Shown: positions 1 through 12,180 of the stretch, piece after piece
Numbering within the stretch: the first letter of the stretch is position 1
How the letters are laid out: each line of letters begins with the position of its first letter
From: Welwitschia mirabilis
Taxonomy: Eukaryota; Gnetophyta; Gnetopsida; Welwitschiales
Direction: 5' to 3'
Length of the DNA: 46,601 nt
Assembly: GCA_051453625.1 (NCBI GenBank)
Contig: JBOZIK010000001.1
Span: forward strand, 286,440,662-286,487,262
Program-made: the position numbers and the translations under genes
Notes under the pieces: model-generated
Seen by the model: the letters and a program-made list of their open reading frames with translations, nothing else
Database searches by the model: none
What the model was told of the DNA's origin: nothing

Positions 1-310
1 TAACATTTGCAGTTTCCCTTATGAATAAGCGTGGTCACCCTTATGGATAGCAGATTAAATCAGTCCAAGTGAAATGCAGTCACCCTTATGATTATGGCAG
101 TTGCCCTTGGGTTAACCGGTGTTCATTATGTTGTGAGTGTTCAGTCACCTGGAATATAATGTGTGGTCATCCAGATCTAAATCAGTGTTGACAGTTCTTG
201 AACATTTAGTCGCCCGATATTAAACATCGGTTGCCTGGTTCTAGAAAATACCTGCACAAAAGACTAACTTACAGAAACTCATTAAATTAATCAATGACAA
301 TGGGTTCTCA
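1..310 (-). mobile_element. LTR fragment, copy 1 of the GGTCGCCC-motif family
   Basis: This segment aligns over its whole length with about 45150-45483. Shared landmarks include a 'cccttgggttaacc' stretch, a 'ttcagtcacctggaatataatg' type stretch and the ending 'attaatcaatga...ggttctca'. Similarity stops at 310. In the right-hand copy that same point abuts a polypurine tract, so 310 is read as the 5' terminus (TGAGAA...) of an LTR lying on the minus strand. No polypurine tract follows here, so 311 onward is probably host flank and this is a 5' LTR or a solo LTR. The rest lies left of the window. Confidence 0.65.
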
Positions 311-3300
311 ATAGAAAATTCATTATTCTCCATAATCTATCAATAATGTAATAGGGAAGGAACTTAGATATTCAATTTCTTCTTACAAATCCCATAGAAT
401 GTTAAAGATAAAAAAATGTAGTAGTATTTAGAGTATTAACATTTATTCCACTAATTTATCTATCCTCTAGCTACACAATTGTCATTTAATAAGAGCTAGG
501 GCTTTAAATTGCATTAATCACTTGAAGCTATCCNNNNNNNNNNNNNNNNNNNNNNNNNNNNNNNNNNNNNNNNNNNNNNNNNNNNNNNNNNNNNNNNNNN
601 NNNNNNNNNNNNNNNNNNNNNNNNNNNNNNNNNNNNNNNNNNNNNNNNNNNNNNNNNNNNNNNNNNNNNNNNNNNNNNNNNNNNNNNNNNNNNNNNNNNN
701 NNNNNNNNNNNNNNNNNNNNNNNNNNNNNNNNNNNNNNNNNNNNNNNNNNNNNNNNNNNNNNNNNNNNNNNNNNNNNNNNNNNNNNNNNNNNNNNNNNNN
801 NNNNNNNNNNNNNNNNNNNNNNNNNNNNNNNNNNNNNNNNNNNNNNNNNNNNNNNNNNNNNNNNNNNNNNNNNNNNNNNNNNNNNNNNNNNNNNNNNNNN
901 NNNNNNNNNNNNNNNNNNNNNNNNNNNNNNNNNNNNNNNNNNNNNNNNNNNNNNNNNNNNNNNNNNNNNNNNNNNNNNNNNNNNNNNNNNNNNNNNNNNN
1001 NNNNNNNNNNNNNNNNNNNNNNNNNNNNNNNNNNNNNNNNNNNNNNNNNNNNNNNNNNNNNNNNNNNNNNNNNNNNNNNNNNNNNNNNNNNNNNNNNNNN
1101 NNNNNNNNNNNNNNNNNNNNNNNNNNNNNNNNNNNNNNNNNNNNNNNNNNNNNNNNNNNNNNNNNNNNNNNNNNNNNNNNNNNNNNNNNNNNNNNNNNNN
1201 NNNNNNNNNNNNNNNNNNNNNNNNNNNNNNNNNNNNNNNNNNNNNNNNNNNNNNNNNNNNNNNNNNNNNNNNNNNNNNNNNNNNNNNNNNNNNNNNNNNN
1301 NNNNNNNNNNNNNNNNNNNNNNNNNNNNNNNNNNNNNNNNNNNNNNNNNNNNNNNNNNNNNNNNNNNNNNNNNNNNNNNNNNNNNNNNNNNNNNNNNNNN
1401 NNNNNNNNNNNNNNNNNNNNNNNNNNNNNNNNNNNNNNNNNNNNNNNNNNNNNNNNNNNNNNNNNNNNNNNNNNNNNNNNNNNNNNNNNNNNNNNNATAT
1501 CAAAAAACTCTTACAAAGCTTCCTCTTAGTCTTTGTGCAAATATTACTATTGATGGTCTAAAAATTGTATGATCTTACAACATTTACAACTCCCTTGATT
1601 ATGGAGAAACCATAAAAGAAGATAATGACAGTGATGAGAAAGAATAACAGAGACTTTTATAGGGTAATATGAAAAATCAATTGATCATCAACCACTCAAG
1701 TTTAAGAATGAAACCAGTTAAAATTTTTTCCATACATTAGTGGAATGGGATTTCTATTAAACAACTTTATGTATAATCATTCTACAAGTAAAAACAATAA
1801 ATGAGTAGGGAGATCAGTTAAGAAATTAACTGGTANNNNNNNNNNNNNNNNNNNNNNNNNNNNNNNNNNNNNNNNNNNNNNNNNNNNNNNNNNNNNNNNN
1901 NNNNNNNNNNNNNNNNNNNNNNNNNNNNNNNNNNNNNNNNNNNNNNNNNNNNNNNNNNNNNNNNNNNNNNNNNNNNNNNNNNNNNNNNNNNNNNNNNNNN
2001 NNNNNNNNNNNNNNNNNNNNNNNNNNNNNNNNNNNNNNNNNNNNNNNNNNNNNNNNNNNNNNNNNNNNNNNNNNNNNNNNNNNNNNNNNNNNNNNNNNNN
2101 NNNNNNNNNNNNNNNNNNNNNNNNNNNNNNNNNNNNNNNNNNNNNNNNNNNNNNNNNNNNNNNNNNNNNNNNNNNNNNNNNNNNNNNNNNNNNNNNNNNN
2201 NNNNNNNNNNNNNNNNNNNNNNNNNNNNNNNNNNNNNNNNNNNNNNNNNNNNNNNNNNNNNNNNNNNNNNNNNNNNNNNNNNNNNNNNNNNNNNNNNNNN
2301 NNNNNNNNNNNNNNNNNNNNNNNNNNNNNNNNNNNNNNNNNNNNNNNNNNNNNNNNNNNNNNNNNNNNNNNNNNNNNNNNNNNNNNNNNNNNNNNNNNNN
2401 NNNNNNNNNNNNNNNNNNNNNNNNNNNNNNNNNNNNNNNNNNNNNNNNNNNNNNNNNNNNNNNNNNNNNNNNNNNNNNNNNNNNNNNNNNNNNNNNNNNN
2501 NNNNNNNNNNNNNNNNNNNNNNNNNNNNNNNNNNNNNNNNNNNNNNNNNNNNNNNNNNNNNNNNNNNNNNNNNNNNNNNNNNNNNNNNNNNNNNNNNNNA
2601 TCATAGATTTAGATTAAATAGTAATAGGAAAATTAAAAAAAAAAACCTAATAAATCTTTGATTCATACTTGTAGATGAACAAAGTACCTTTGACATCTTT
2701 CTTAACAAGCCCTTTCTTTTCTTTGAATTGTATCTCCTTGACTAAATTTTGTAGCTTCTTCTCTTTCTATTTGATTATTTCTCCTTAGTTTCTTGTAGGT
2801 TGTCCCCTACTTTGTTCACATTGCTTAACTTGTCTTTTGATTTATTATGTTTCCCTTTAAATGTAGCTTCTCACTATTGCACTTTGCCTTACAAAACATC
2901 ATGTNNNNNNNNNNNNNNNNNNNNNNNNNNNNNNNNNNNNNNNNNNNNNNNNNNNNNNNNNNNNNNNNNNNNNNNNNNNNNNNNNNNNNNNNNNNNNNNN
3001 NNNNTCATGTGCCTAGTTTTGGTAAACTAGCTTCCTTCCTTTTCTTTCGAAGTCCTACTATGAATAGCTTTTTGTTCCTTTTTGCTATATATTTTGCGAC
3101 ATCTGTTCTTTGCATGATCCATCTTTCTATGTTGCATTTCTCTTTGGTTCCTTCCTTTTCCTTTATGCTCCCTCTTACTCATATCTCTTTCTCTTTTTAA
3201 TGTAGTTATCCTCCTGTGTTCTGAATTTCCAACCCCATTTCTCTTTTCCACAAGAAATTAGTAAGCATTTGAGTGGAGAGAAAAAATGAAACTAGTAATA

Positions 3301-3414
3301 AGAAATAAGCAAGTGGTAAGCAGTGAGCAAGCAGCAAGCGGTGGATTGAGGATTTGAATGAGAAGTAAATGAACTCATTGATCTTTTTTCTATGTGTTTT
3401 AACAAACATGCAAG
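311..3414. other. AT-rich spacer with three assembly gaps
   Basis: Runs of N occupy 534-1496 (963), 1836-2599 (764) and 2905-3004 (exactly 100, the usual placeholder for an unknown length). The sequenced parts between them carry no recognisable gene. The plus strand of 2690-3290 is pyrimidine-rich (CTT/TTC-rich), which creates a 74-residue Lys/Arg/Glu-rich frame on the minus strand (3027-3251). It looks like a by-product of base composition or a decayed transposon frame, not a gene. Confidence 0.6.
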
Positions 3415-3432
3415 TTTTTTTTTTTTTTTTTT
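3415..3432. repeat. Poly(T) tract of 18
   Basis: Uninterrupted run of T directly before the palindrome cluster. It could be the tail of a minus-strand retroposon, but no such element is recognisable beside it. Confidence 0.8.
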
Positions 3433-3439
3433 GTTAAGG

Positions 3440-3705
3440 TAAGCTTTTAAGTCATTTATTTTTTAAACACCTTAAAAAATCATAATACTTAAGGTAATTG
3501 TTGGGGATAGATGCCTTATTTTTAAGGCGCTATTTTATAAATGCCTTAAAAACAATTGGAAATGGCTTTTAAGACATTTATTTAAATAAACACCTTACAA
3601 AGGTTACTATTATTTTCTTTGTAAGACATTTATTAAAATAAATGTCTTAAAAAGGTTTATACTTGAGGCATTTATTAAAATTAATGCCTTGAAAAGCCTA
3701 TATTT
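3440..3705. repeat. Cluster of short palindromes (AAGGCATTTATT / AATAAATGCCTT type)
   Basis: Successive inverted repeats of about 25-30 nt share an arm of the form TAAGGCATTTAT and its complement ATAAATGCCTTA. Examples are 'gacatttatt-aaa-ataaatgtc' near 3627 and 'ggcatttatt-aaa-attaatgcc' near 3668. A second cluster with the same consensus lies at 34636-34890. Arrays of short hairpins like this are known from the subterminal regions of plant CACTA (En/Spm) transposons. That assignment is inference: no CACTA...TAGTG terminus is seen nearby. Confidence 0.6.
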
Positions 3706-4296
3706 CTTTTAGTAAAAGTAAGTAAAAACTAGGAATATGATTAAGTATCTCAATTTTATTATCATCACCTTTTTCCTCATCTTCCTTATTATTTTGTTTC
3801 ATGTCATTATTTTCTAATTAATTACATTCATCACAAGGATAAATGTGATCATCATCTCTATCATAAATGAAAGAATTTTTGGATTTTTCATGAATTAATT
3901 CTTTTATTTCATCTTATTTCTCTGATAAAAAAGGAATGTGGTTATAATAATCACCTGATAAATAGTTATCTTCATTCATATTATTGAATATGGAGTTAAA
4001 TTATCATTGTCTTTCTCTTGTTATTTGTTTCCTAATAAGTGGGATGTTATAGATTGATCCATATCTTCCTTTGCTATGTTAAAGCAAGATTTGATGTTGC
4101 TTATTATTTCTAAGTTTTCTTAATGATTCTTAAGGCGGGATATAGTAGGATACATTTGAGTGGTAAAAGAATCTTGAGATAATTGATTTTGTGATAAATT
4201 TTATTAAAGGACCTAGACTATATTTTCCATCTTCTTGTTGGTATCTTGTTGCTTCTTTTTTATTTCATTAAGCATTTGTGTAACATAGTTATTTTT

Positions 4297-4860
4297 TTAT
4301 TCATAGTAGTTTGTGGAAGATGGATCTTCTTCTTCATAATAATTGATGGGACATGGTTGTTCTTCATAGCTTACAGAAGATGGTTGGAATTTACTAAAAT
4401 GATTATAGGGTGTTTTACTAGATGAGGTAGAAGTTGTAAAATATTGTACATTGTCATTATTATTTTTATATGACGCTTGAAAAGAAGGATGGAAAAAATA
4501 AGGTGGTAAAAAAGAGGAAGGGACCAAATTCCTAGTCTCAACACTATTTGGAGTTCCCCAAAATTGTTCTTTAAATATTTCTCTAAGTGTTTTATTTCCA
4601 TTATTTTTAGAATTTTTATTATTTCTCCTCCTTTCTTTAGCTTCCATTTCAGCTAATATTTCTTGAAGTGATCTCTTTTCATTATTCTTAGAAGTGGATG
4701 AAAAGGATGAATAAGAAGAATTCTTGGTTTTAAGTTCTAAATCATCATTAGAAGGTAAGTAAAAAGATTTTTGTCTTTCACATCCCCTTCTAGCAATTAA
4801 CTCTTTAATTATAACATTCACATTTGAATGAGAGGGTTCTATCATGTTTGTATTAAGCAA
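4297..4860 (-). pseudogene. Gag-like relic ORF, 187 aa, low-complexity (Asn/Ser/Lys/Tyr)
   Basis: This is the longest uninterrupted reading frame in the window. The N-terminal third is ordinary in composition. Residues about 55-95 are charged and Asn-rich (around 'EILAEMEAKERRRNNKN'), and a 'KTLREI' motif recalls the 'RTLREL' segment at the start of Athila-type gag. Residues 110-187 are aromatic, Ser and Asn rich, ending in Tyr/Glu clusters ('NYYEEEDPSSTNYYE'). There is no signal peptide, membrane segment or catalytic motif. It is read as a transposon gag remnant; a host gene is unlikely given the stop-riddled continuation downstream. Function not established. Confidence 0.4.
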
Positions 4861-5183
4861 TGCTACTGATTAACGAAGAATGAAATAAAATGATTTTTCT
4901 CCTATTCTATTATTTTTAGTACTAGTTTTTGAAAAATTTTGTTCTAATGTAATAAAAGTAGAAAAAATTTCTTTAAATCTTGGAAATTACATACCTAAGG
5001 TATGTGTATCTGAATTTTATTTGTTGTCAAGTAAGCCTTTTCTAATATTTTTCTTGATTAAGCTTTGTTCCCTCAGATGTTTTAGATTTTTAATAAATTT
5101 TATCTTATCCTTGTAGGATCTGCAAAATGTCTACCTATTTGTTGTCTCAGTCATTATTTAGATGATAGTCTAGATGACTAGAA

Positions 5184-5250
5184 AACAAAGAAGAAGAAGA
5201 AGAAGAAGAAGAAGAGAGAGAGAGAGAGAGAAAGAGTGAGAGAGAGAACA
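5184..5250. repeat. Compound microsatellite (GAA)n-(GA)n
   Basis: About ten AAG/GAA trinucleotide units run directly into a GA dinucleotide run with two small interruptions (AAAG, GTGA). It lies in the presumed leader of the gag-like relic. Confidence 0.9.
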
Positions 5251-5616
5251 AAAAATAGAATAATTGAAGATCAAAAGAGAAACACAATGTTAGTTATATT
5301 CTTGTGCCATTTGGACAATAAAGGAGATAATATCAAATTATTATCTAATGGGAAACCAAAAATAAAACTACAAAAAAATAATAAGAAAAACCCTAACCCT
5401 GGGCCATTTTCCTTTTGTATCATCTAAATGATAGAGAGGATGACTGGTCAAAAAATGTAAAATGAAAAAAAAATGAAAAAATATGGGAAGAACAACTATG
5501 GTATTTATAGTAAAATATAATACAACCACAAAAAATACCTAAATTAAAATCTAAGGCACTTATTTAGGTAATGACAATTCTTAAACTCTTTGAAGCCTTT
5601 CTTAACAATGGTGCCA

Positions 5617-7500
5617 AAACATTGTGGTGCATATTTATGCAAACATTATGTCCTTGATGAAATTCTATCAATCACAAATATATTACAAAACATGCACACT
5701 AGCCTAAACGGGAGTGAACTCGAATGTCATAATTCTTTGAAGGCACTAGGCTCGAAGCTAGATAATTAATTTAAGTAATATATTTTTAGTATTTTCTTAT
5801 GATTCTAATAATAAAAATAAATAATGTAAGAAAAGTAAATACACTATGAAATGTAAATGCAACCTACTCTAAATGAAATATCTATTTGACTACAAAATCC
5901 TTATCATCAAGATCAGCCCTATATAGCCTAGATCAATCAAGGAAACTATCACTACACCTAACCAACCTAAGCTATCAAGTATGCCGAACAGAATATGAAA
6001 AACATGTAATGATTAAGTTTAGAAATATAAAATGCAATGTAATAAAAATCTTAAACTAATGGTTTCAACCTTGATAAAGGTTACCCTTGATGACCTGTAT
6101 CAATTATGAAATTATCATGAAACCATAACCAACATAAATCATAAGGGACATATGCATGAACAAAACTAAAAAAAGGACTTTTATGAGTTTTGAACCAAAT
6201 CCTATTATAAAGCAGCAACATCTCAATGAAGTAGACATAACTCAATACTACGGAAGACTCCTCTCAGTAATTAATGGATGGACCTTTTGCCCTTGAATCT
6301 CCTGTTATGAGAATTTCTAGTGCCATAGAACATAAACTCAGAGTGAGGAAAAATAAATTATTTATTTATAACTATAAACTCTAAAAATAGCAAATCTAAT
6401 AGACGCAATTGAAACCCTAATGGTGAATAAGAGGCACATGATACATTACACAAGTTAGATGAATTTTAATGAATTAACTAAAAATAGTAGTCATCCTATC
6501 AGTCATCTGAATAATGATGGAGATGATGAGAGATATCCACATAAGATTGTAATTTTTGGTTCAATCAGCATCCTTGCTAGCATCCACATGTTATCATCCT
6601 ATCATTTCATCTAGACAATTAAGGGGACAACAATGTTTTTAGAGCTCTTCAATAAGTAAAATTGGTCTTGTATATCATTACATTCTTCTTAGAATGTAAA
6701 GCATTAGAAATAATCCAAAATTCCTTCAAATGTGCTAGTAGTTATGCAGTTCCGTGATTTTCTCCTTGACTTTTAGAAATCATTGTTTTCTTCTTAAAAC
6801 TATTTAAATGTTTATAAAACTACTTAAAATACCCCATTAAAAACATACAATTTAGCATACAACAATTTTGACAAGATACTACCTTAGAAGACGTGCAGAT
6901 AGAAAGCTATGCAAATGGAAATCCACAAGCTGTAGGTTTGAAAGATGCATGATGAAAATAATAGAAATGGAAATCCACAACCCACCAAATTAAGAAATGT
7001 AAACATAAAAAGCTACAGGAATCGGAATCCATAAGCTACTAACAACAATTTATACTAATAAATAAAAATAATAGATACTATAGAGAGTCAAACTCAAGAC
7101 CTTTCTTGAAAAAAAATCAATGTAGTAATCGAGATTTCCATAACACCTTTGTGATATCAATAGTAACTCAAATCATAATAATTAGTGGCTAGAGTTATAT
7201 ATAACACATTAAACATAAAATCAAACTTAGCCAAGATTTAAACATAAGATGTTATATATAATAAACAAATAAGATAAACAAATAGACCATGTTACTTACT
7301 TGATTACACTAGAATAAACCATAGTTTTAAATAATAGCAATGTAAGCTTAACTTAAAATCTATAGTAAGAGGATGAAAGATAGTAAATAAAAAGAATATA
7401 ACCATTATGGAACTTGACCCAAAATACATTTGTAATGAAGCATAAAAAGATTTATTTTAAGATGGACTCTTGGTAAGAGGAAATAAAACTTAGCTCAAAA
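5617..7500 (-). mobile_element. Possible LTR region upstream of the gypsy-like relic
   Basis: If 5600-5616 is a primer site, the 5' LTR lies immediately to its right on the plus strand. The sequence here (short A-rich stretches, 'gggagtgaactcgaatgtca', 'actaggctcgaagctag') has the look of plant gypsy LTR DNA. I could not find a second copy or clean TG...CA termini, so the right boundary is arbitrary. Confidence 0.25.
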
Positions 7501-7517
7501 AAGAAGAAGAGGCCTAA

Positions 7518-8054
7518 AAAGAACTAGTCATAAGAATCTAATGAATCTTAGATTCTTTGAACTTNNNNNNNNNNNNNNNNNNNNNNNNNNNNNNNNNNNN
7601 NNNNNNNNNNNNNNNNNNNNNNNNNNNNNNNNNNNNNNNNNNNNNNNNNNNNNNNNNNNNNNNNNNNNNNNNNNNNNNNNNNNNNNNNNNNNNNNNNNNN
7701 NNNNNNNNNNNNNNNNNNNNNNNNNNNNNNNNNNNNNNNNNNNNNNNNNNNNNNNNNNNNNNNNNNNNNNNNNNNNNNNNNNNNNNNNNNNNNNNNNNNN
7801 NNNNNNNNNNNNNNNNNNNNNNNNNNNNNNNNNNNNNNNNNNNNNNNNNNNNNNNNNNNNNNNNNNNNNNNNNNNNNNNNNNNNNNNNNNNNNNNNNNNN
7901 NNNNNNNNNNNNNNNNNNNNNNNNNNNNNNNNNNNNNNNNNNNNNNNNNNNNNNNNNNNNNNNNNNNNNNNNNNNNNNNNNNNNNNNNNNNNNNNNNNNN
8001 NNNNNNNAAAGAACTAGTCATAAGAATCTAATGAATATTAGATTCATTGAACTT
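7518..8054. repeat. 47-bp direct repeat flanking an assembly gap of 443 N
   Basis: The 47 bases before the gap (7518-7564) recur after it (8008-8054) with two substitutions. The gap itself is 7565-8007. Either a genuine tandem repeat collapsed here or two haplotype contig ends were joined. Confidence 0.8.
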
Positions 8055-10060
8055 AAAGCAAAAAAGGGAAAATGGACTCAGAGATAAATGGAAAAAAAAG
8101 CCAAGGAAAATAAGACCAAACTATAGTTGCAACCTACATTTAAAATAAAAGGGATAAAATAAATGCTAAGAAATAAGTCATATATGCATTAAAGGTAAAA
8201 TAGAGAGAAAAATAGCCAAAAATCACATCATGTAATAAATTCTACTAAAAATTTTAGGTCATGTAACTCTTAAAAAAATCAATATATTTAAAGTTGCGAA
8301 ATTTGTAAATGCTCTAAAATATATAAATGAAAACTTTAATAGCAACAATGACCAAGTAAATATTATATAATGCAAAAAATTTATATAAGAAAAAGACCAT
8401 TTTATTTAATAAGAAAGTGTCAAATGGCCATAGCCAAGTTATAAATATATAACCATTTAAAATTACAATAAGGCCAAGGCTTTAGGCCAAAGAAATTACT
8501 AGAATCACTCAATCATAAATGAAACATGAGGTTTAAAATTTCCAAGATTACATAGCAAGGAAAAATACAAAGCTTAGAAACAAAACTATACCCACTTTTA
8601 GCTACTATTATGCACTCAAACTAAGGCTTGCAAGTGCTCTGGATTCTATATGAAAAAAAGGAAAAAGGAATGAGAACTATGACTACCATAGTTCCTAATA
8701 TCATCCTACTAGAAGGGAAAACACAGGGACATAGGTAAAACTCACACAGAGAAAATACACTAGGAGCTATTTTACTCTTTTAAAATATAGTAAGGTACTC
8801 TAGTCATTAAAATTATTCCCACAACCATAGGTACCCTAAATATAAGGGTGGGTACTATTACTCAAATTATCATTAGAAAACACTTCTATGTCAAGTAGAA
8901 GCTACCATAGTGGGTTTTCCATTGTGGCTGTCATTAATAGTACTACACTATACAAACAAAGAAACTCTTATATATATACAAATCATCATCCTTAATTTTA
9001 TACCTTGGCAGTTCACTTTCATGGCCAATGAAGGTCCAACATAGGTTTTATCCTTTAAAGTTCACATAACTTGTTCTTTTAGCTACATTTCAAGATAGGA
9101 ACTTAAGATAAGTTTCAAAAAGATAAAAACAACAACCANNNNNNNNNNNNNNNNNNNNNNNNNNNNNNNNNNNNNNNNNNNNNNNNNNNNNNNNNNNNNN
9201 NNNNNNNNNNNNNNNNNNNNNNNNNNNNNNNNNNNNNNAAGATAAGTTTCAAAAAGATAAAAACAACAACCACTTTAAAGCAATATAAGTTCTGTTAGGG
9301 ACTTCTAACAAACATATATGAAACAACTAAGATAATAATAGAGAGCTCAAAACAAGAAAGGATATAGTCAAGACACTTTATTTATAAAAGAAAATAGTTT
9401 AAGACAAATTAAAAGTAAGAATAACATAGACCATCAAGATGTTAAATGCAAAAAGAAAACATACAAGAGATAGAAACATAGAATGGATCATAAAAGATAT
9501 GTAAGAAGGTTGGGAACCATTCCTACACTTTAAAGTTATAACTTTTAACTTAGAAATCAACAATAAAAACTCTAGTAATGAGCAAACTAAAGAAGATAGC
9601 TTTTTTATATTAGAATAAGGGAATTCAATGTAATCAAAATTTTTCAAAAAAATAATAGCCAAAATGGATGTTATTTGTTTGGCTTAGATCCACTACGTTG
9701 TTCCTACTACATACTTGGCCATTAGGTAAAGCTATGAATATTTAATAATTCTATAAGTTAATGCACATCAAATTTAAATTTTCATCAACTAAAAATGTAA
9801 ACATCAATGCTACTATAATATCCTCAAGATATTTTATAACTAAACTGATAATTTGCAAATCAAATATTTTAAATAAAAAAATTAGAAGATCTACCATTAA
9901 AATAAACATTGCAATTCAAACACCTAAAAAATAAAATATAATAAAATAGCTATAAAAACAATTAATGGACCCTACAAATTTAATTTTTTTAAATTAACTT
10001 TGTTGTTAGAGCCTTATGCACTTAGTACCTTGATTTGACAGATGGACATGATACTAATGA
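8055..10060. other. AT-rich spacer, no gene seen; gap 9139-9238
   Basis: Repeat-like DNA with stops in all frames. The 100-N gap at 9139-9238 is bordered by an exact 34-bp duplication (9105-9138 and 9239-9272), the signature of overlapping contig ends that were not merged. Confidence 0.6.
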
Positions 10061-11321
10061 AAAATAACTAGTATATGAATCACTCCTACATGATCTTTCA
10101 CCTACTCATAAAACTCTTATTACTTAAGGACCTTACATTTTAGATTAAGAAAATGATAGTAACTTGTATAGTTTTATTTATTTTAGCTTAGTTAGTTGTC
10201 CTTCTAGTGAATAATTACTTTCCATGCTTAGAAGAAGAAGTTTTTCTCTTTTGTTTTTCTATTCTCTTTTAAATGAATTTTACTCTTTATTAAATTATTT
10301 TATTTAATGTAAATGAGTCATTGCAAGCTTTGAAATTCCCTTGTGATTCTTATGTATGAATGACAATTAAGGTTACCTATACCACTATTGATTACCCTAG
10401 TTTCCATTTTAAAAATACTAGACTTGATCATGGAATCTATAATAGATCTCTAACAATTTAATTAAATGTCATTTTTTTTACTCATACTAGTTCAAATCTA
10501 AAACTTCCTAAATATGAGTCTGAACATTAAGTTATAAAATCTGCATGTACTTCCTCAATATGAAATAATACTTTCAGTGGAATAAGAAAGAAGAAATGAT
10601 GAATAAAAGTAAAGACGCCCATGAAGAAAATAAAAAAACTAATTAGATATTAGGATATAAATTTTAAAAAAAGAAAAAAACTTTTAAAGATTTTCAAACC
10701 TCTAAAAGCAAATGAGATAGGAACAAGCTTCAATAAGTCCATAATAATTATTAAAACAAAGAATAAGTATTGATCAGTTTTATGTTAAATGGTAATATCA
10801 TGGAATTATTACATAAACATGAGTTATTTCCTTGTTAATTTTATTATAACATAAATAATTAAAAAATACATAAATAATTATAGTTATTTTATCTTTACCA
10901 AAATAATCATCTAAAGGAAAAAGATCTCATAATTAAATGGAGACACATCATGAATCATAGTTTTCTTTCTTTTTGTGCATGCATTATAAAATTTTAATAA
11001 ATATAACTAAATAATTAAATGCTCACTTTAGTATAAACACATCTAAAATCTAGTATATAGTTCATAAATAATGTTCTAACTTGGTAATAAATTATCTATT
11101 ATATACTAATTAAAAAATATATGCATGGTACATGAAAGATGATGGTGTAGTGTTTATCAAACATGTATTAAATTATTTGTGTTTACAAAGTAATAGATAA
11201 AACAAATTAGGTTTTCACTTATGACATTATATGGTATATTCTAGACATAACAAAAGCCTTAAAGAAGTAAATGTAATAACTTTATTGTAATCTACATTTC
11301 ATACAAAATCTAATATTATTT
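10060..11321. repeat. Long repeat block A1 (about 1.1-1.25 kb)
   Basis: First of five diverged copies of an AT-rich block. Anchors shared by the copies are a 'ccatgcttagaagaagaag'-type sequence (10222 here), a 'gaatgacaattaag' stretch, a 'gaagaaatgatgaataaaag' stretch, 'tataaaattttaataaatata' and 'gtttacaaagtaat'. No protein-coding potential is visible in the block. I do not recognise the family. Confidence 0.75.
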
Positions 11322-12180
11322 CCAATGCTTAGAGGAGAATTTTTTTATCCACTATTTTTATTTCCTTTTAAATGCATTTTACTTTCTATTTAATTATTTG
11401 ATTTAACCTAAATTAATTCTTTTAAGCTTTAAAATTCCCTTATGATTCTTATTTATGAATGACAATTAAGATTTGCTATATCACAATTGATAACCCTAGT
11501 TTTATTTTAGAACTCGACTTCTATCATAAAAGCTAGGGCACATCTTTGACAATTTCCTTGAATATTATTTGTAACAACATAGTAGTTTGAATCCTCAACT
11601 TCCTAAATGCAAGTTTCAAAATTAAATTACATAGTTTGCACACATTTCTTAACATGAAATAATTCTTTTATTTGAATAATAAAGAATAAGTGAGGAATAA
11701 AAGTAAATATTCCCATATAAAAATACTTAAAAAACTAATTAAATATTAAGATACGAATTAAAAACAAGTGTTCACTCTAAAAGTAAATGAAAGAAGAATT
11801 TGTTTTAATAACTCTATGATAATAAAAAAGAAGTAGACTAATTATTATCTTATGTCAAATAATAATATGATGGTATCATTACATAGAGGTAAGCTCCTTA
11901 CTTTTCTACTTTGATTGTAACACAAATAATTAGAAATGTAAATAATTATGTTAATTTTCTATTTAATACAAAAATCATTTGAGCAAAAAATATTTCATAA
12001 GTAAATGGAAAAAATTAAAACATGAATCAAAGATAATTTTTTTAATACACTTGTTACAAACTTTTAATAAATACAATTAAATACTTATGTTGGCATAATA
12101 TTATCTAAGGCCTAGCATATAATTCATAAATAACATTCTAACTTAGTAATAAAATATTTATTTCAGAGAATGATATTAGT
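11322..12180. repeat. Long repeat block A2 (3' part missing)
   Basis: It follows A1 at a period of about 1,100 bp, starting at its 'ccaatgcttagaggagaa' anchor. It is cut off near 12170, where unrelated sequence begins. It matches A4 more closely than A1, for example in the shared 'aaagctagggcacatct' stretch. Confidence 0.7.

Larger units (their letters stand above)
3720..5616 (-). mobile_element. Decayed retrotransposon 5' part, probably Ty3-gypsy-like (gag region and primer site)
   Basis: Read on the minus strand, the order is a tRNA-Asp-type primer site, a leader of about 740 nt, a 187-codon open frame (4860-4297), then broken coding-like sequence to about 3720. The primer-site-like sequence is TGGCACCATTGTTAAGA at 5616-5600, against the canonical TGGCGCCGTTGCCGGGG; 11-12 positions agree. 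After the stop at 4297 the same frame continues in a gag-like style, with many Q, N and K and a stretch resembling 'EIKKKQQDTNKKMENIV', then gathers stops. Zinc-knuckle, protease and RT were not found. The gypsy assignment rests on this order and on general resemblance to Athila/Tat gag, so it is tentative. Confidence 0.4.

Noticed and set aside
5389-5402. Telomere-like CCCTAACCCT
   Set aside because: Single occurrence and of the vertebrate type; the plant repeat is CCCTAAA, and there is no array.
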